The position numbers were made by a program, and so were the translations under genes. Shown here one piece after another: positions 7,963 through 16,804 of a DNA stretch of 64,000 nucleotides (position 1 is the stretch's first letter; each line of letters opens with the position of its first letter). Origin of the DNA: Cryptosporangium phraense (GTDB taxonomy: Bacteria; Actinomycetota; Actinomycetes; Mycobacteriales; Cryptosporangiaceae); NCBI RefSeq assembly GCF_006912135.1, contig NZ_VIRS01000017.1, positions 1 to 64,000 of the forward strand, in the 5' to 3' direction. The notes beneath the pieces are model-generated. The model was given only the letters and a program-made list of their open reading frames with translations. It made no database searches and was not told the DNA's origin.

Positions 7963-8841
7963 ATGGCTACCGACACGCTGGCGCCTCCGCTGCGAGCCCG
8001 GGTGGTCACCGTGGAGACCGTCGATCGGCGGGTCACGATCTTCAACCGCATCTGCGTCGGGGTGCTGATCGCGTTCGCGCTGCTGTGGCTGGTCCCGATC
8101 CTGTGGGCGCTGGACACCGCGCTGAAACCGAACGCCGAGACCGTCAACACCACCTGGTGGATCGAGAACCCGACGTTCGCGGCCTTCGGCCGCGTCTTCA
8201 CCGACACCGACATGCTGCGGTGGTGGGCGTCGACGTTCATCGCGTCGGCGTTGTCGACGGTGCTGACCGTGATCACCGCGAGCCTGGCCGCGTTCGCGCT
8301 GTCGCGGATGCGGTTCCGGTACCGCAACCTGGTGTTCTGGTTCATCCTGGCCGGGATCATGGTGCCGTCGCAGGTGCTGATGGTGCCGCAGTTCCGCGAG
8401 TTCCAGTCCCTCGGCCTGCTGAACACGTTCTGGGCCGTCGCGCTGCCGCAGGCGCCCACCGCTATCGCGGTGTTCATCTTCAAGCAGTTCTTCGACGGGT
8501 TGCCCGCCGACCTGGAGGAAGCGGCCCGCGTCGACGGGGCGTCGTTCTTCCGGATCTACCGGCAGATCGTGTTGCCGCTGTCCCGGCCGGCCGTCGCGGC
8601 GGTCGCGATCTTCTCGTTCGTGTGGGCCTGGAACAGCCTGCTGTGGCCGCTGCTGGTGCTGACCAACCCGGACCTGATGACGATCCCGGTGGGGCTGGCG
8701 ACCGTGCAGGGCGCGTTCGGCATCCGGTACGCCGACACGATGGCGACCGCGGTGTTGGGCGCGGTGCCGCTGGTCGCGCTGTTCCTGCTGTTCCAGCGCA
8801 ACATCGTCGAGGGCATCGCCGGGACGGGGATCAAGGGATGA
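7963..8841 (+). CDS. Sugar ABC transporter permease, MalG/UgpE type
   Basis: 292-residue second permease of the CUT1 importer, with six membrane segments and the EAA loop LEEAARVDGASFFRIYRQIVLPL near residues 185-208. The ATG at 7963 is preceded by a strong GGAGG (7951-7955) that overlaps the end of the previous gene. Its stop overlaps the GH51 start by four bases (ATGA), so transporter and glycosidase are translationally coupled. Confidence 0.93.
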   Translation: MATDTLAPPLRARVVTVETVDRRVTIFNRICVGVLIAFALLWLVPILWALDTALKPNAETVNTTWWIENPTFAAFGRVFTDTDMLRWWASTFIASALSTVLTVITASLAAFALSRMRFRYRNLVFWFILAGIMVPSQVLMVPQFREFQSLGLLNTFWAVALPQAPTAIAVFIFKQFFDGLPADLEEAARVDGASFFRIYRQIVLPLSRPAVAAVAIFSFVWAWNSLLWPLLVLTNPDLMTIPVGLATVQGAFGIRYADTMATAVLGAVPLVALFLLFQRNIVEGIAGTGIKG

Positions 8842-10352
8842 TCAGGGCGTCGCTGGCGCTGGACCCGGCGTTCACGGTCGGGGACGTCGATCCGCGGTTG
8901 TTCGGGTCGTTCGTCGAGCACATGGGCCGGTGTGTGTACACCGGCATCTACGAGCCGGGTCATCCCACTGCTTCTGATGCGGGCTTTCGGGGAGACGTGC
9001 TCGACCTGGCCCGGGAGCTCGGGGTGCCGCTGATCCGGTACCCCGGGGGGAACTTCGTGTCGGGGTACAAGTGGGAGGACGGCATCGGGCCGTCGGCCGA
9101 CCGGCCGACCCGGCTCGACCTGGCCTGGCGGTCGCTCGAGACCAACCAGGTCGGCGTCGACGAGTTCGTGCCCTGGGCGTCCGGCCTCGGGGCCGAGACG
9201 ATGATGGCGGTCAACCTGGGCACGCGGGGGATCGACGCGGCCCGGGACCTGATCGAGTACTGCAACATCCCGGGCGGCACGTACTGGTCGGATCTGCGCC
9301 GGAAGAACGGTGCTCTGTCTCCCTACGGGATCCGCACGTGGTGTCTCGGGAACGAGATGGACGGGCCCTGGCAGATCGGCCACAAGACCGCGTACGAGTA
9401 CGGGCGGCTGGCGTCGGAGACCGCGAAGGCGATGCGGCTGGTCGACCCGTCGATCGAGCTGGTCGCGTGCGGGAGCTCGAACTCGTCGATGCCGACGTTC
9501 GGGTCCTGGGAGGCGACGGTCCTGGGGGAGGCGTACGACCAGGTCGACTACGTCTCGATGCACGCGTACTACGAGCAGCGCGGCGACGACCGGGACAGCT
9601 TCCTCGCGGCCAGCGTCGACATGGACCGCTTCATCGACGCGGTGGTCGCGACCGCCGACCACGTCCGGGCGGTGAAACGGCGCTCGAAGCGCGTCGACAT
9701 CTCGTTCGACGAGTGGAACGTCTGGTACCTCAAGAAGTTCGCCGGCGAGGCGTCGCTGTCGATCACCGAGGCGCCGGCGCTGATCGAGGACGTCTACTCG
9801 GTGACCGATGCCGTCGTCGTCGGGAACATGCTGATCAGCCTGCTCAAGCACGCCGACCGGGTGAAGATCGGGTGCCAGGCCCAGCTGGTGAACGTGATCG
9901 CCCCGATCAGGACGACGCCCGGCGGGCCGGCCTGGAAGCAGTCGACGTTCCACCCGTTCGCGCTGACCTCTCGCTACGGGCGGGGGACCGTGCTGCGGGT
10001 CGAGCAGCGGTCGCCGCTCTACGAGACGAAGTGGCTGGGGGAGGTGCCCCTGCTCGACGCGGTCGCGGTCCAGGGCGAAGACGGCGTCTCGATCTTCGCG
10101 GTGAATCGCTCCCAGACCGAGCCGATGGTGGTGGACGTCGACCTGCGGGCCTGGCCGGGCTACCGGGTCGAGTCCCACACCGCGATCGCCGACGACGACC
10201 CGGACGCGGTGAACACGGCCGAGGACCCGGAGAGGGTGGTGCCGAAGTCGCTGAAGGTTCCTGACGTCGACGGCGGCCGCGTGGCGTTGGAGCTCCCGCC
10301 GTTGTCGTGGAACCTCGTCCGGCTGGGTCGATCAGGATCGGCGAGCCACTGA
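8838..10352 (+). CDS. GH51 alpha-L-arabinofuranosidase
   Basis: 504-residue intracellular retaining glycosidase that removes alpha-L-arabinofuranosyl groups from oligosaccharides. The catalytic acid/base is E173 in GNEMDGPW and the nucleophile is E292 in FDEWN; the N-terminal LFGSFVEHMGRCVYTGIYEP and RYPGGNFVSGY stretches are GH51 hallmarks. Length fits the family, with a C-terminal beta-sandwich. There is no signal peptide, so it acts on sugars imported by the coupled ABC transporter. It is the last gene of the operon and is followed by a long hairpin. Confidence 0.95.
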   Translation: MIRASLALDPAFTVGDVDPRLFGSFVEHMGRCVYTGIYEPGHPTASDAGFRGDVLDLARELGVPLIRYPGGNFVSGYKWEDGIGPSADRPTRLDLAWRSLETNQVGVDEFVPWASGLGAETMMAVNLGTRGIDAARDLIEYCNIPGGTYWSDLRRKNGALSPYGIRTWCLGNEMDGPWQIGHKTAYEYGRLASETAKAMRLVDPSIELVACGSSNSSMPTFGSWEATVLGEAYDQVDYVSMHAYYEQRGDDRDSFLAASVDMDRFIDAVVATADHVRAVKRRSKRVDISFDEWNVWYLKKFAGEASLSITEAPALIEDVYSVTDAVVVGNMLISLLKHADRVKIGCQAQLVNVIAPIRTTPGGPAWKQSTFHPFALTSRYGRGTVLRVEQRSPLYETKWLGEVPLLDAVAVQGEDGVSIFAVNRSQTEPMVVDVDLRAWPGYRVESHTAIADDDPDAVNTAEDPERVVPKSLKVPDVDGGRVALELPPLSWNLVRLGRSGSASH

Positions 10353-10354
10353 TC

Positions 10355-10406
10355 GGCACTATCTGGTCTTGGTGGCCCCGCAGGGGTCACCAAGACCAGA
10401 TGTGCC
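10355..10406. terminator. Long bidirectional terminator hairpin
   Basis: Arms at 10355-10379 and 10383-10406 pair almost completely (GGCAC, one bulged base, a 14-bp block, a G-T wobble, then CCCC/GGGG) round a GCA loop. It lies between the convergent GH51 gene and the orphan minus-strand gene ending at 10440, so it can stop transcription from both sides. Confidence 0.75.
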
Positions 10407-10439
10407 GTCACCACGCTCAGAATGGTGGACCGCTGGAGA

Positions 10440-11330
10440 TCATGCTCGCTCGAGCGACCGAACGATCTCGTCAACGGTCCGGTCATCACCTTGTTTTCGC
10501 ACGCACCCCGCGACGATCGCCATGATCAGGTAACCGAGAAGCGAGCGCTCTTCGACTTCGTCGATGACGCGCGGACGCCGATCGACCAGCTGACGCAGCG
10601 CTACGCCTTCCGCTGCGGCGGTCAACATATCGGCGAATCTCTCCATGGGGACGTCGGATCGCAGATGGCAGTTGTGTAGATCGAGCAGATGCTGGTAGAC
10701 GTCTGTCCAGGATGAACCAATGACGTCATACAGTTCTTGGATCGCCTCGTGCAGCGCTGGCTCCTGTTGTGCGAGCACTGCGGCGATGATCTGAACTCTG
10801 AAATACAGATTGTTGCGGGCGGCGCGTAGATCCTTCAATGCGATGTCGTGCATCAGCGCCGGTAGATCGGGGTAGCCAGACACCTGCTGAAGCATCGATT
10901 CCTGCTGGACGATGTTCGCGTGCCAATTGCCCTTCCACAGCGCGTAAGACAGAAGGTCTTCGACGAAGTGATCGTGGGCCGGCCATCGCTCGCGCAGCGC
11001 GCCCATTCCCGATCGCGGCCGCTTGCCGGTCTTCATCTCTGCGACGACGGCGCGCTGAGAGAGCCACGGCAGGAGGCTGTGCGGTTCACGGCTTTCCGCG
11101 TTACCGGGGCCCATCTGTATTGCATCCACGCGTTTCGCGAGCAGTCGCAAGCCTGCGTCGAGGAATTCTCTAGTCACGTCGTCGCGGGCTAAGCGGCGTC
11201 GACTTTCGGCATGGGCTCGTTGGCTGTTGGCCGTGACCCGCCGAAGGATTACTGACCAATCCTCCGGTTCGAGCGCGCGCTCTCCCCTTGTCCAAAAATT
11301 GTTTCTCGTCACCGGATCCCCCGACGCCAC
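10440..11330 (-). CDS. Orphan regulator-like or hypothetical protein
   Basis: 296-residue soluble, mostly helical protein that I do not recognise with certainty. The N-terminal third has a faint TetR-like pattern: a helix DVTREFLDAGLRLLAKR, a middle helix LPWLSQRAVVAEM, and WPAHDHFVEDLLSYAL where TetR proteins have the Y/W-x-x-K-E segment. The C-terminal part is helical with Leu/Ala-rich stretches. Start is ambiguous: GTG at 11330 has a G-rich tract (GGGGGG) about 8-13 bases upstream and is chosen; GTG at 11396 would add 22 residues with a CSDC pair but has no visible ribosome site. GC is lower than in neighbouring genes, hinting at transfer. Convergent with the arabinoside operon. Confidence 0.6.
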   Translation of the reverse strand: MASGDPVTRNNFWTRGERALEPEDWSVILRRVTANSQRAHAESRRRLARDDVTREFLDAGLRLLAKRVDAIQMGPGNAESREPHSLLPWLSQRAVVAEMKTGKRPRSGMGALRERWPAHDHFVEDLLSYALWKGNWHANIVQQESMLQQVSGYPDLPALMHDIALKDLRAARNNLYFRVQIIAAVLAQQEPALHEAIQELYDVIGSSWTDVYQHLLDLHNCHLRSDVPMERFADMLTAAAEGVALRQLVDRRPRVIDEVEERSLLGYLIMAIVAGCVRKQGDDRTVDEIVRSLERA

Positions 11331-11567
11331 AGTAGAGCCCCCCGACTCCTCGTGTTCAGCGAAGAACGGATGGTAACAGTCGCTGCACTGCCACACTCAT
11401 GCACGCAGGAGTGTGCGCTAGGGCGAAAATCTCGTTTTGTGGCTCTTGTCCCCTCGCAGGCGCGCGGTCTCAGATGTAAGTACGCGTGCGCGACCCCTGT
11501 TTGGGGGCAAATTCCTGATTGGCTTGACACGCCAAATGCTCAGCCGTCGCAGGAGTGAACAAGACCA

Positions 11568-12155
11568 GTGGAACGTAACCCATCGACACGTTCAAGGAGC
11601 GTCGCTCGCACCACTCTGTACTGGACGGTCGCCGGCGTGGTCATTGCCGCGGCCGCGGCTGCCTGGGCCGTCTTCGTCGCGAACGACGCGGAGCCGGACT
11701 CGCCGTGCAGCATCACCGTGAGCGGACACAACGAGGGACCCATCAACGCGAACTGTGAGGAGTTCACAGACGAGGTGAGTAGCGGCACCCTGAGGGAAGC
11801 GCGTGACGCCGCTAGAAAGTACGCCGACGTGCCGCCGCCGCGCAGTGGGCCGTCGCCCTTCCTCATCGCCGGCGCGCCCCATGGACTCAAGGTGAGGACG
11901 TCCGGGACCGTCGACGGAGTACAGATCGGTGCAGTCATCAACCAATCGGTCGTCTGGGGTGAGTGCCAGACTCGCACCGATTTCGACCCTGACCGGACAG
12001 ACAACACCGGCGCGGCCTGGCTTCGCATCAAATGGGGCACGAACCAGCCGAACGCTCAGGTCGGCTTCTCGGAACCGTCGGGCAAGTACTCCGGATGGGT
12101 CTACATGGGCTTCACGGTGCCGGCAGGCCACAACGGAGCAGTCCGGTCCTGCTAA
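11568..12155 (+). CDS. Membrane-anchored secreted protein of unknown function
   Basis: 195-residue protein with a short basic N-terminus, one hydrophobic segment at about residues 15-38 (LYWTVAGVVIAAAAAAWAVF), then an extracellular domain. Four Cys lie after the membrane segment (PCSI, NCEEF, GECQT, RSC), which suggests disulphides. The C-terminal third (SVVWGECQT, WLRIKW, YSGWVYMGF) faintly resembles a bacterial SH3-like domain; that is a guess. GTG start at 11568 with AGGAG at 11551-11555, a rather long spacing. The neighbours on both sides are minus-strand genes, so it is transcribed alone. Confidence 0.6.
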   Translation: MERNPSTRSRSVARTTLYWTVAGVVIAAAAAAWAVFVANDAEPDSPCSITVSGHNEGPINANCEEFTDEVSSGTLREARDAARKYADVPPPRSGPSPFLIAGAPHGLKVRTSGTVDGVQIGAVINQSVVWGECQTRTDFDPDRTDNTGAAWLRIKWGTNQPNAQVGFSEPSGKYSGWVYMGFTVPAGHNGAVRSC

Positions 12156-13465
12156 CCGCGGACGCGGTGGTTTTCCAGGTGGGCCATCATCGTCTGGTTG
12201 GCGGCCCATCCGTCCGGGAACTTCACCGGATCACCGAGGTGCACCGGGGCGCTCGACGGGTGGGCATCCAGCAGATCGCGGATGCCCGCCCGGGCCACCA
12301 CCACACAGGCCTGCCGGTGCCGGGACGCCAGCACGCACAAGCGGCCCGCCTCCAAATGGAACGCGGTCGCGTCGCGGCGGCCCGAGAGCGGGTGCAGGAA
12401 GACCGTCACCTCGTACTCGCGGCCCTGCAGCCGGTTCGCGGTGTCGACGGTGACCGGCACCGGTCCCAGCGCCGCTCGGATCGCGGCCACCTGGTCGCGG
12501 TGGGCGGCACCGACCGCGATCCGGTCCGGGCCGACCGGCCCCGACGACGAACCCGACCGGGCCACGGCTCCGCGCTGCAACAGGCGCGTCGTCACGTCCG
12601 CTACCGCCTGGACCGCCGAGGCGTCGGTCCTCATCGTGTGCCTCGCCGGCAATTCCAACAGACCCCAGCCCGACTCGGCGGCCACCGCGAGCACCTCGTC
12701 GGCCGGCGTCCGCCCCAAGGCCGAGGCGGCGAACGTCAGTTCGCGCTCGCCCGGGCCGGTGCCGGTGCGGAACCCGGTGTACGGGTAGAACGCCGACGCG
12801 ACCACGTCCTGGGCCGAGTACGGCAGCCGCCACGACACCGGCAGGCGGTGGACCGGCACCGACGGGTTGTTGCGGAGCAGCACCGAGACCGCGCTCTGCA
12901 TCGGGTCCCAGAGCAGGCCCCGCCAGCGATCGTTCTCCACGGTGGAGAACGGGTCGAGCTGCCCTGGATCGCCGACGAACAGCGCCCGCTCGAACCGCGG
13001 AGCCAGCGTGAGCAGCGCGTCCGAGCGCATCTGGTAGGCCTCGTCGACGATCGCCCAGGGCCAGGTCCGATCGCGGACGTGCGCCCACTTGGCCGCGGTC
13101 GCGATCGTCACCAGCGGGTCGCCGAGGTCCGGCAGCCCACTCCCGACCACCACGTTGGCCAACGCGCCCAGCCGAGCGGGCGCGACGAACCCGGCTCGCG
13201 ACAGCCGGCCGATCCGCGCCTCCGGCCGGATCACCGCGAGGTCCGGCGCCAGCCGCAGGATCAGATCGTCCACCTGCTCGTTCGTCTGCGCGACGATCAT
13301 CAGCGGCTGTCCGCTCCCGGCCAGCTCCAGCGCCGCCCGCACCACGAGCGTCGACTTCCCGGCCCCCGGCGGCGAGTCCACGACCACCCCGCGATGCTCG
13401 CCAGAAAGCAGGTCGGCCAGGATCGCCGCGGTCACCGACGCCGCCGCCACCGCGGGGGCCGTCAT
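12152..13465 (-). CDS. SF1 helicase, Dna2/Upf1-like
   Basis: 437-residue ATP-dependent helicase core. Motifs in order: Walker A SPPGAGKST (31-39), Walker B VDEAYQ (140-145), motif III GDPGQL (165-170), motif IV SWRLP (211-215), motif V TVDTANRLQGREYEV (339-353), motif VI VLASRHRQACVV (378-389). The VDxxQGxExxVV-type motif V places it in the Upf1/Dna2 branch of superfamily 1. It lacks the N-terminal beta-barrel and nuclease that Dna2 carries; those appear to be encoded by the two genes just upstream, which overlap in series. The start overlaps the 474-aa protein's stop by four bases. Last gene of a four-gene minus-strand operon. Confidence 0.85.
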   Translation of the reverse strand: MTAPAVAAASVTAAILADLLSGEHRGVVVDSPPGAGKSTLVVRAALELAGSGQPLMIVAQTNEQVDDLILRLAPDLAVIRPEARIGRLSRAGFVAPARLGALANVVVGSGLPDLGDPLVTIATAAKWAHVRDRTWPWAIVDEAYQMRSDALLTLAPRFERALFVGDPGQLDPFSTVENDRWRGLLWDPMQSAVSVLLRNNPSVPVHRLPVSWRLPYSAQDVVASAFYPYTGFRTGTGPGERELTFAASALGRTPADEVLAVAAESGWGLLELPARHTMRTDASAVQAVADVTTRLLQRGAVARSGSSSGPVGPDRIAVGAAHRDQVAAIRAALGPVPVTVDTANRLQGREYEVTVFLHPLSGRRDATAFHLEAGRLCVLASRHRQACVVVARAGIRDLLDAHPSSAPVHLGDPVKFPDGWAANQTMMAHLENHRVRG

Positions 13466-14886
13466 TCCCAGTCCTCCCCGGCGTCCAAATCAGACGGCAC
13501 GTACGGCGTCGGCGGGCCGCCGTGCGTCCACGGGGTCTCGTCCGCGCTCGGCAGCGCCGGTCCGCGGATCGCCGACGCCAGCACGCTGCTGTACGTGATC
13601 GGCTCGCCCGGCGACGGAAGCACGCCCGGGGCCGGCGTCTTCCCCCGCCCGAATCCCTTGTCGAGCTCGACCGTGACCAGGTCCGAGGTCACGTCGAGCA
13701 CGGTGCCGCTCTGCTTGGGCCGGCTCGGCGCGCCCACCTGCGTCCCGACCGGCAGGTGCACCGGGTCCGACGACTGCACCAGCACGAGCGGCCGGGTCAC
13801 CAGGTTCCCCTTGTCGTTGGTGATCCGCCGGGTCGCGTCCACCGACAACACGGTTCCGGCGAACGCCTCTCCGGTGACCCGGTACTGGGCCATCACCAGC
13901 GGATCGTCGAACGAGCGGGCCACGTCGTACGACGCCTGGGCCCGCTCCAGCTGGGCCAGCCGCCGGGCCGCGGCCACCGCGCCGTCCCGGCGCGCCTGAG
14001 GGAGGCCGTCCTCGGCCAGGTACGTCCAGAACCCCGCGTACGCGTCACAGTCCGACGCCCAGCGCGATGCCACCGACGCGCCGGCGGGTAGCGCCGACAG
14101 CGTGGCCAGAGCCCGGAACATCAGCCCCCACGTGGGCTCCAACTGCGAGGCCAGCGCCCGCTCCAGCGCCGAGACCGAGCCGCCGCGGATCAGCGGGCCG
14201 AGGACCTCGTTGTCGAAGGTCGGGTCGGTCGCCGGGCCGGCTGGCGGCCAGCGCAGCGGGTCCTCGGCCGCGCGGGCGGCGGCCGCCCCACTGACCCCGG
14301 GCGGGGGTTCGATCCACCCCATCAGAGCAGCCAGGTTGTTGTCCTCGAACGCGCTCTGGCCGGTCGCCCAGTGCAGGGTCAGTGCCTCGGTGGCGGCCAG
14401 CGCCGACGACGAGCCCGGGTGCTCGGACCGCTCGGCGAACCAGGTCAGCCAGCGGCCCAGCACCGGCACCGACGGGTCCACCGGGTACGGACCGGTCGCC
14501 CGCCGGAACCGCGTCGAGCGGCCCAGCAGTCGCACGAACGCGAGACCGGCCCGGTTGGGCACCAGCACCTGCGGGGAGTCGGCGGCGAACGGCCCGTCGT
14601 CGGACGACGACACCGGGAACGACGCCAGGTAGTCGAGAAAGACCCGCGCCAACCGGGCCGCGAACTCGAACCGCAGGGCTCGGTCCCGGGGCTGCGGCAC
14701 GATCAGCAGCTCGGGCTCGTCCACCGACGTGCCGACCATCGCGGCCAGCGGCGCGTTCGCCTCACCGGCCAGCGACAGGGGCACGAACACCAGCGGGCGC
14801 GACGACAGATGGACGTGAGCGACGGTCGCGATCGGTTGCGCGACTCCCGCCTCCACCGCGCGCGCTTTGGCGTAAGCGCTTATCAC
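13462..14886 (-). CDS. Unrecognised 474-aa partner of the SF1 helicase
   Basis: No family recognised. Mostly soluble, Ala-rich and helical for about 340 residues, then a beta-rich part (VTGEAFAGTVLSVD, TRPLVLVQSSD, QSGTVLDVTSDLVTVEL) at about residues 345-430 that looks like small beta-barrels. In Dna2 and Upf1 a beta-barrel (domain 1B) is inserted beside the helicase core, so this gene may supply that element as a separate subunit; this is inference. It overlaps the nuclease gene by four bases on one side and the helicase by four on the other, so the three proteins should be made in fixed proportion. Confidence 0.7.
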   Translation of the reverse strand: MISAYAKARAVEAGVAQPIATVAHVHLSSRPLVFVPLSLAGEANAPLAAMVGTSVDEPELLIVPQPRDRALRFEFAARLARVFLDYLASFPVSSSDDGPFAADSPQVLVPNRAGLAFVRLLGRSTRFRRATGPYPVDPSVPVLGRWLTWFAERSEHPGSSSALAATEALTLHWATGQSAFEDNNLAALMGWIEPPPGVSGAAAARAAEDPLRWPPAGPATDPTFDNEVLGPLIRGGSVSALERALASQLEPTWGLMFRALATLSALPAGASVASRWASDCDAYAGFWTYLAEDGLPQARRDGAVAAARRLAQLERAQASYDVARSFDDPLVMAQYRVTGEAFAGTVLSVDATRRITNDKGNLVTRPLVLVQSSDPVHLPVGTQVGAPSRPKQSGTVLDVTSDLVTVELDKGFGRGKTPAPGVLPSPGEPITYSSVLASAIRGPALPSADETPWTHGGPPTPYVPSDLDAGEDWE

Positions 14887-15977
14887 GGGACCGGCGCCAG
14901 AACCACTGGACGGACGGTTCGCCGCAGAGCGTCGTCATAGATACGGGCGGACGACCGGAGGACCTCAGCGGTCTCGGCTTCCTCGGGCGGGACGGGGTGA
15001 TCGCCGTGGGCGATCCGCAGGGCCTCAGCCACCGTCTCGACGCCGCCGAGCTGCTCGCGGACGCTCGTGCCGAGCGCATCGGTGCACCCCGCGGACTCCT
15101 CGCGGCAGAAGAAGCCGAGCTCGCAACTGGACAGACAGCCGGGCGCGTAGCGCGCCTCCAGCGGCCCGAGCGCGGCGGCGAGGTCGGCCGGGGGCTGGGC
15201 CGGGTCGAGGGTCAGGCCCGGGGGCAGCAGGTCGAGCAGCGCCTCGACCCGGGTCAGGCGGCTGAGCTGGTGATCGAGGATGATCAGCTGCTTGCGGACG
15301 TCGACCTTGGTCGCGACCGGACGGTTGGAGAAATTCTCCGGGCAGACCAGCACGACGTCGGGGGAGACCGCGTCGTCGCCGCGGCCGAGCAGCCGCCGCA
15401 GCGCGAGCACGTAGACCGCGGACTGGATCGCCGCCGCCGCGACCTTGCCCGGGTCGGCCTGCCCGTCGATCACCGCGAACGACTTGATCTCGACGACGTG
15501 GAACACGCCGTCGTGCTGGAACGCCACCAGATCGGGCTCGAGGTACACGTTCTGCCCGGCCACCGCGAGGCGGAGCAGCGGGTGGTCGAAGAGCGTCTCG
15601 GCGCCCCGGGTCAGCTTCTGGGCCGAGTACGCGTGCCGGATCTCCTGGCTGTCGTCGCCGCCGACGTCCTCCAGGTTCGTGTAGGCCGCCTCGGCGAGGT
15701 CGAGCCCGAGCGTCTCCCGCAGCAGTCGCAGCAGTTCGGCGCACCCGTCGGCCTTCACCTGGGCCTCGAACGCGTTGCCGCGGGTGATCGCGAACGACGA
15801 CTGTCCGAACGGCGCCGGGAACCCGATCGTGCGGGCGAGCGCGTCCTTGTCGACGCCCGCGCTGTCGAGGATCGCCCGGCGCGCGCAGCCGGGGTTCGTG
15901 GTGAGCGCGGCGATCGTGCGGGCGTTGTGGCGCTTCGGCGCGGTGTTGCCGCGGAGCTGGGCGAGGCGTTGGTCCAT
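14883..15977 (-). CDS. RecB-like PD-(D/E)xK nuclease with a probable Fe-S cluster
   Basis: 364-residue nuclease. Catalytic motifs: a Glu in GNAFE (residue 71), EPD at 147-149, EIK at 163-165 and the RecB-type QSAVY (Q185 to Y189). Four Cys are placed as in the Fe-S nucleases Dna2, AddB and Cas4: one near the N-terminus (C31 in NPGCARR) and a C-terminal cluster C281-x3-C285-x5-C291 followed by C298. That spacing is close to the C-x2-C-x5-C of the known families. The ATG overlaps the preceding gene's stop by one base (TGATG). It is the second gene of the operon and probably works with the helicase encoded two genes downstream. Confidence 0.85.
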   Translation of the reverse strand: MDQRLAQLRGNTAPKRHNARTIAALTTNPGCARRAILDSAGVDKDALARTIGFPAPFGQSSFAITRGNAFEAQVKADGCAELLRLLRETLGLDLAEAAYTNLEDVGGDDSQEIRHAYSAQKLTRGAETLFDHPLLRLAVAGQNVYLEPDLVAFQHDGVFHVVEIKSFAVIDGQADPGKVAAAAIQSAVYVLALRRLLGRGDDAVSPDVVLVCPENFSNRPVATKVDVRKQLIILDHQLSRLTRVEALLDLLPPGLTLDPAQPPADLAAALGPLEARYAPGCLSSCELGFFCREESAGCTDALGTSVREQLGGVETVAEALRIAHGDHPVPPEEAETAEVLRSSARIYDDALRRTVRPVVLAPVP

Positions 15978-16804
15978 CAGGTTCCGGTTCTTCCCCGTAC
16001 GGTCTGCAGTCGGCTGCCGAACAGTTGCTGGACGTCGTCGAGCTGGGCCCGGGCCCGGGCCGCGCCGTCCTCGCGGTGGACCCCGTCGGCGTCGCAGTGG
16101 ATCTGCCGCTCGGCCTCGGCGGCCCGGGCGACCGCGGCCGGATCCTGCTTGGCGCCCGGGATGTTCGCGGCGAAGCGCCAGAGCAGCCGGGTGGCGGCCG
16201 GGCCGGGGTCGGGGATGCGCTGCAACTGCTCGGCCAGGTGGATGGCCGCGGTGAGGAAGTCGACGCGCGGGCTGAGCGGCCCGATGATGCGGGTCGCCAT
16301 CGGCCAGGTCGAGATCGCCAGCAGGCCGCGGGAGGGCGCGAGCAGGTCGTGGGTGAGGGCCGCGCAGAGGTAGTACGGACGCGCGTGCGGCGCCGAGCGG
16401 TAGGAGCGCTCCTCGTCCCGCCGTAGCGACGTCAGCCTCGCCGACGGCACCTCGCCGCCGGAGAACGCCTCGTGCACGGCCACGATCAGCCGCGGTGCGG
16501 CCGGCGCCCCGAGCAGCGCCAGCGCCTGGTGCACCTGTTCCCGGAGCGGAAGCAGCGGTGGTGCGCCGCCGTCGTCGTCTTTGCCGTCAATGCCTACGCC
16601 CGGCGCGGGGGCGCCGATGGGCATGTTGGCGTCCGGGGTCTGGTCTTGGAGGTCTTCGAGGGCGTCGTCCCAGGCCGCCTCGGCGGCGCGGAGGTCGGCG
16701 CGGAGGGTGCGGGCGGTCGCGCGGTCGCCGCGCACGACGGCGCGACGCACTTCGGAGCGGAGCTCGTCGATGCGCCGCTCGAGTGCCTCGGCGGACTCTC
16801 CCAC
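15977..16804 (-). CDS. Coiled-coil, winged-helix-like protein heading the nuclease-helicase operon
   Basis: 275 residues with the GTG start at 16804; a TTG at 16840 would add 12 residues, and neither has a clear ribosome site. Residues about 5-50 form a charged coiled coil (EALERRIDELRSEVRRAVVRG). After a Pro/Gly/Asp linker, residues 85-200 read like a winged-helix DNA-binding region (LREQVHQALALLGAP, VPSARLTSLRRDEERSY, PYYLCAALTHDLL). The C-terminal part has further helices. Family not known to me. As first gene it could be a regulator of the operon or a DNA-binding subunit of the complex; the one-base overlap with the nuclease favours a subunit. Confidence 0.65.
   Translation of the reverse strand: MGESAEALERRIDELRSEVRRAVVRGDRATARTLRADLRAAEAAWDDALEDLQDQTPDANMPIGAPAPGVGIDGKDDDGGAPPLLPLREQVHQALALLGAPAAPRLIVAVHEAFSGGEVPSARLTSLRRDEERSYRSAPHARPYYLCAALTHDLLAPSRGLLAISTWPMATRIIGPLSPRVDFLTAAIHLAEQLQRIPDPGPAATRLLWRFAANIPGAKQDPAAVARAAEAERQIHCDADGVHREDGAARARAQLDDVQQLFGSRLQTVRGRTGT

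Noticed and set aside
11524-11529. TTGACA considered as a -35 box for the secreted protein gene
   Set aside because: No acceptable -10 box lies 16-19 bases downstream, and it would place the start of transcription inside the ribosome site.
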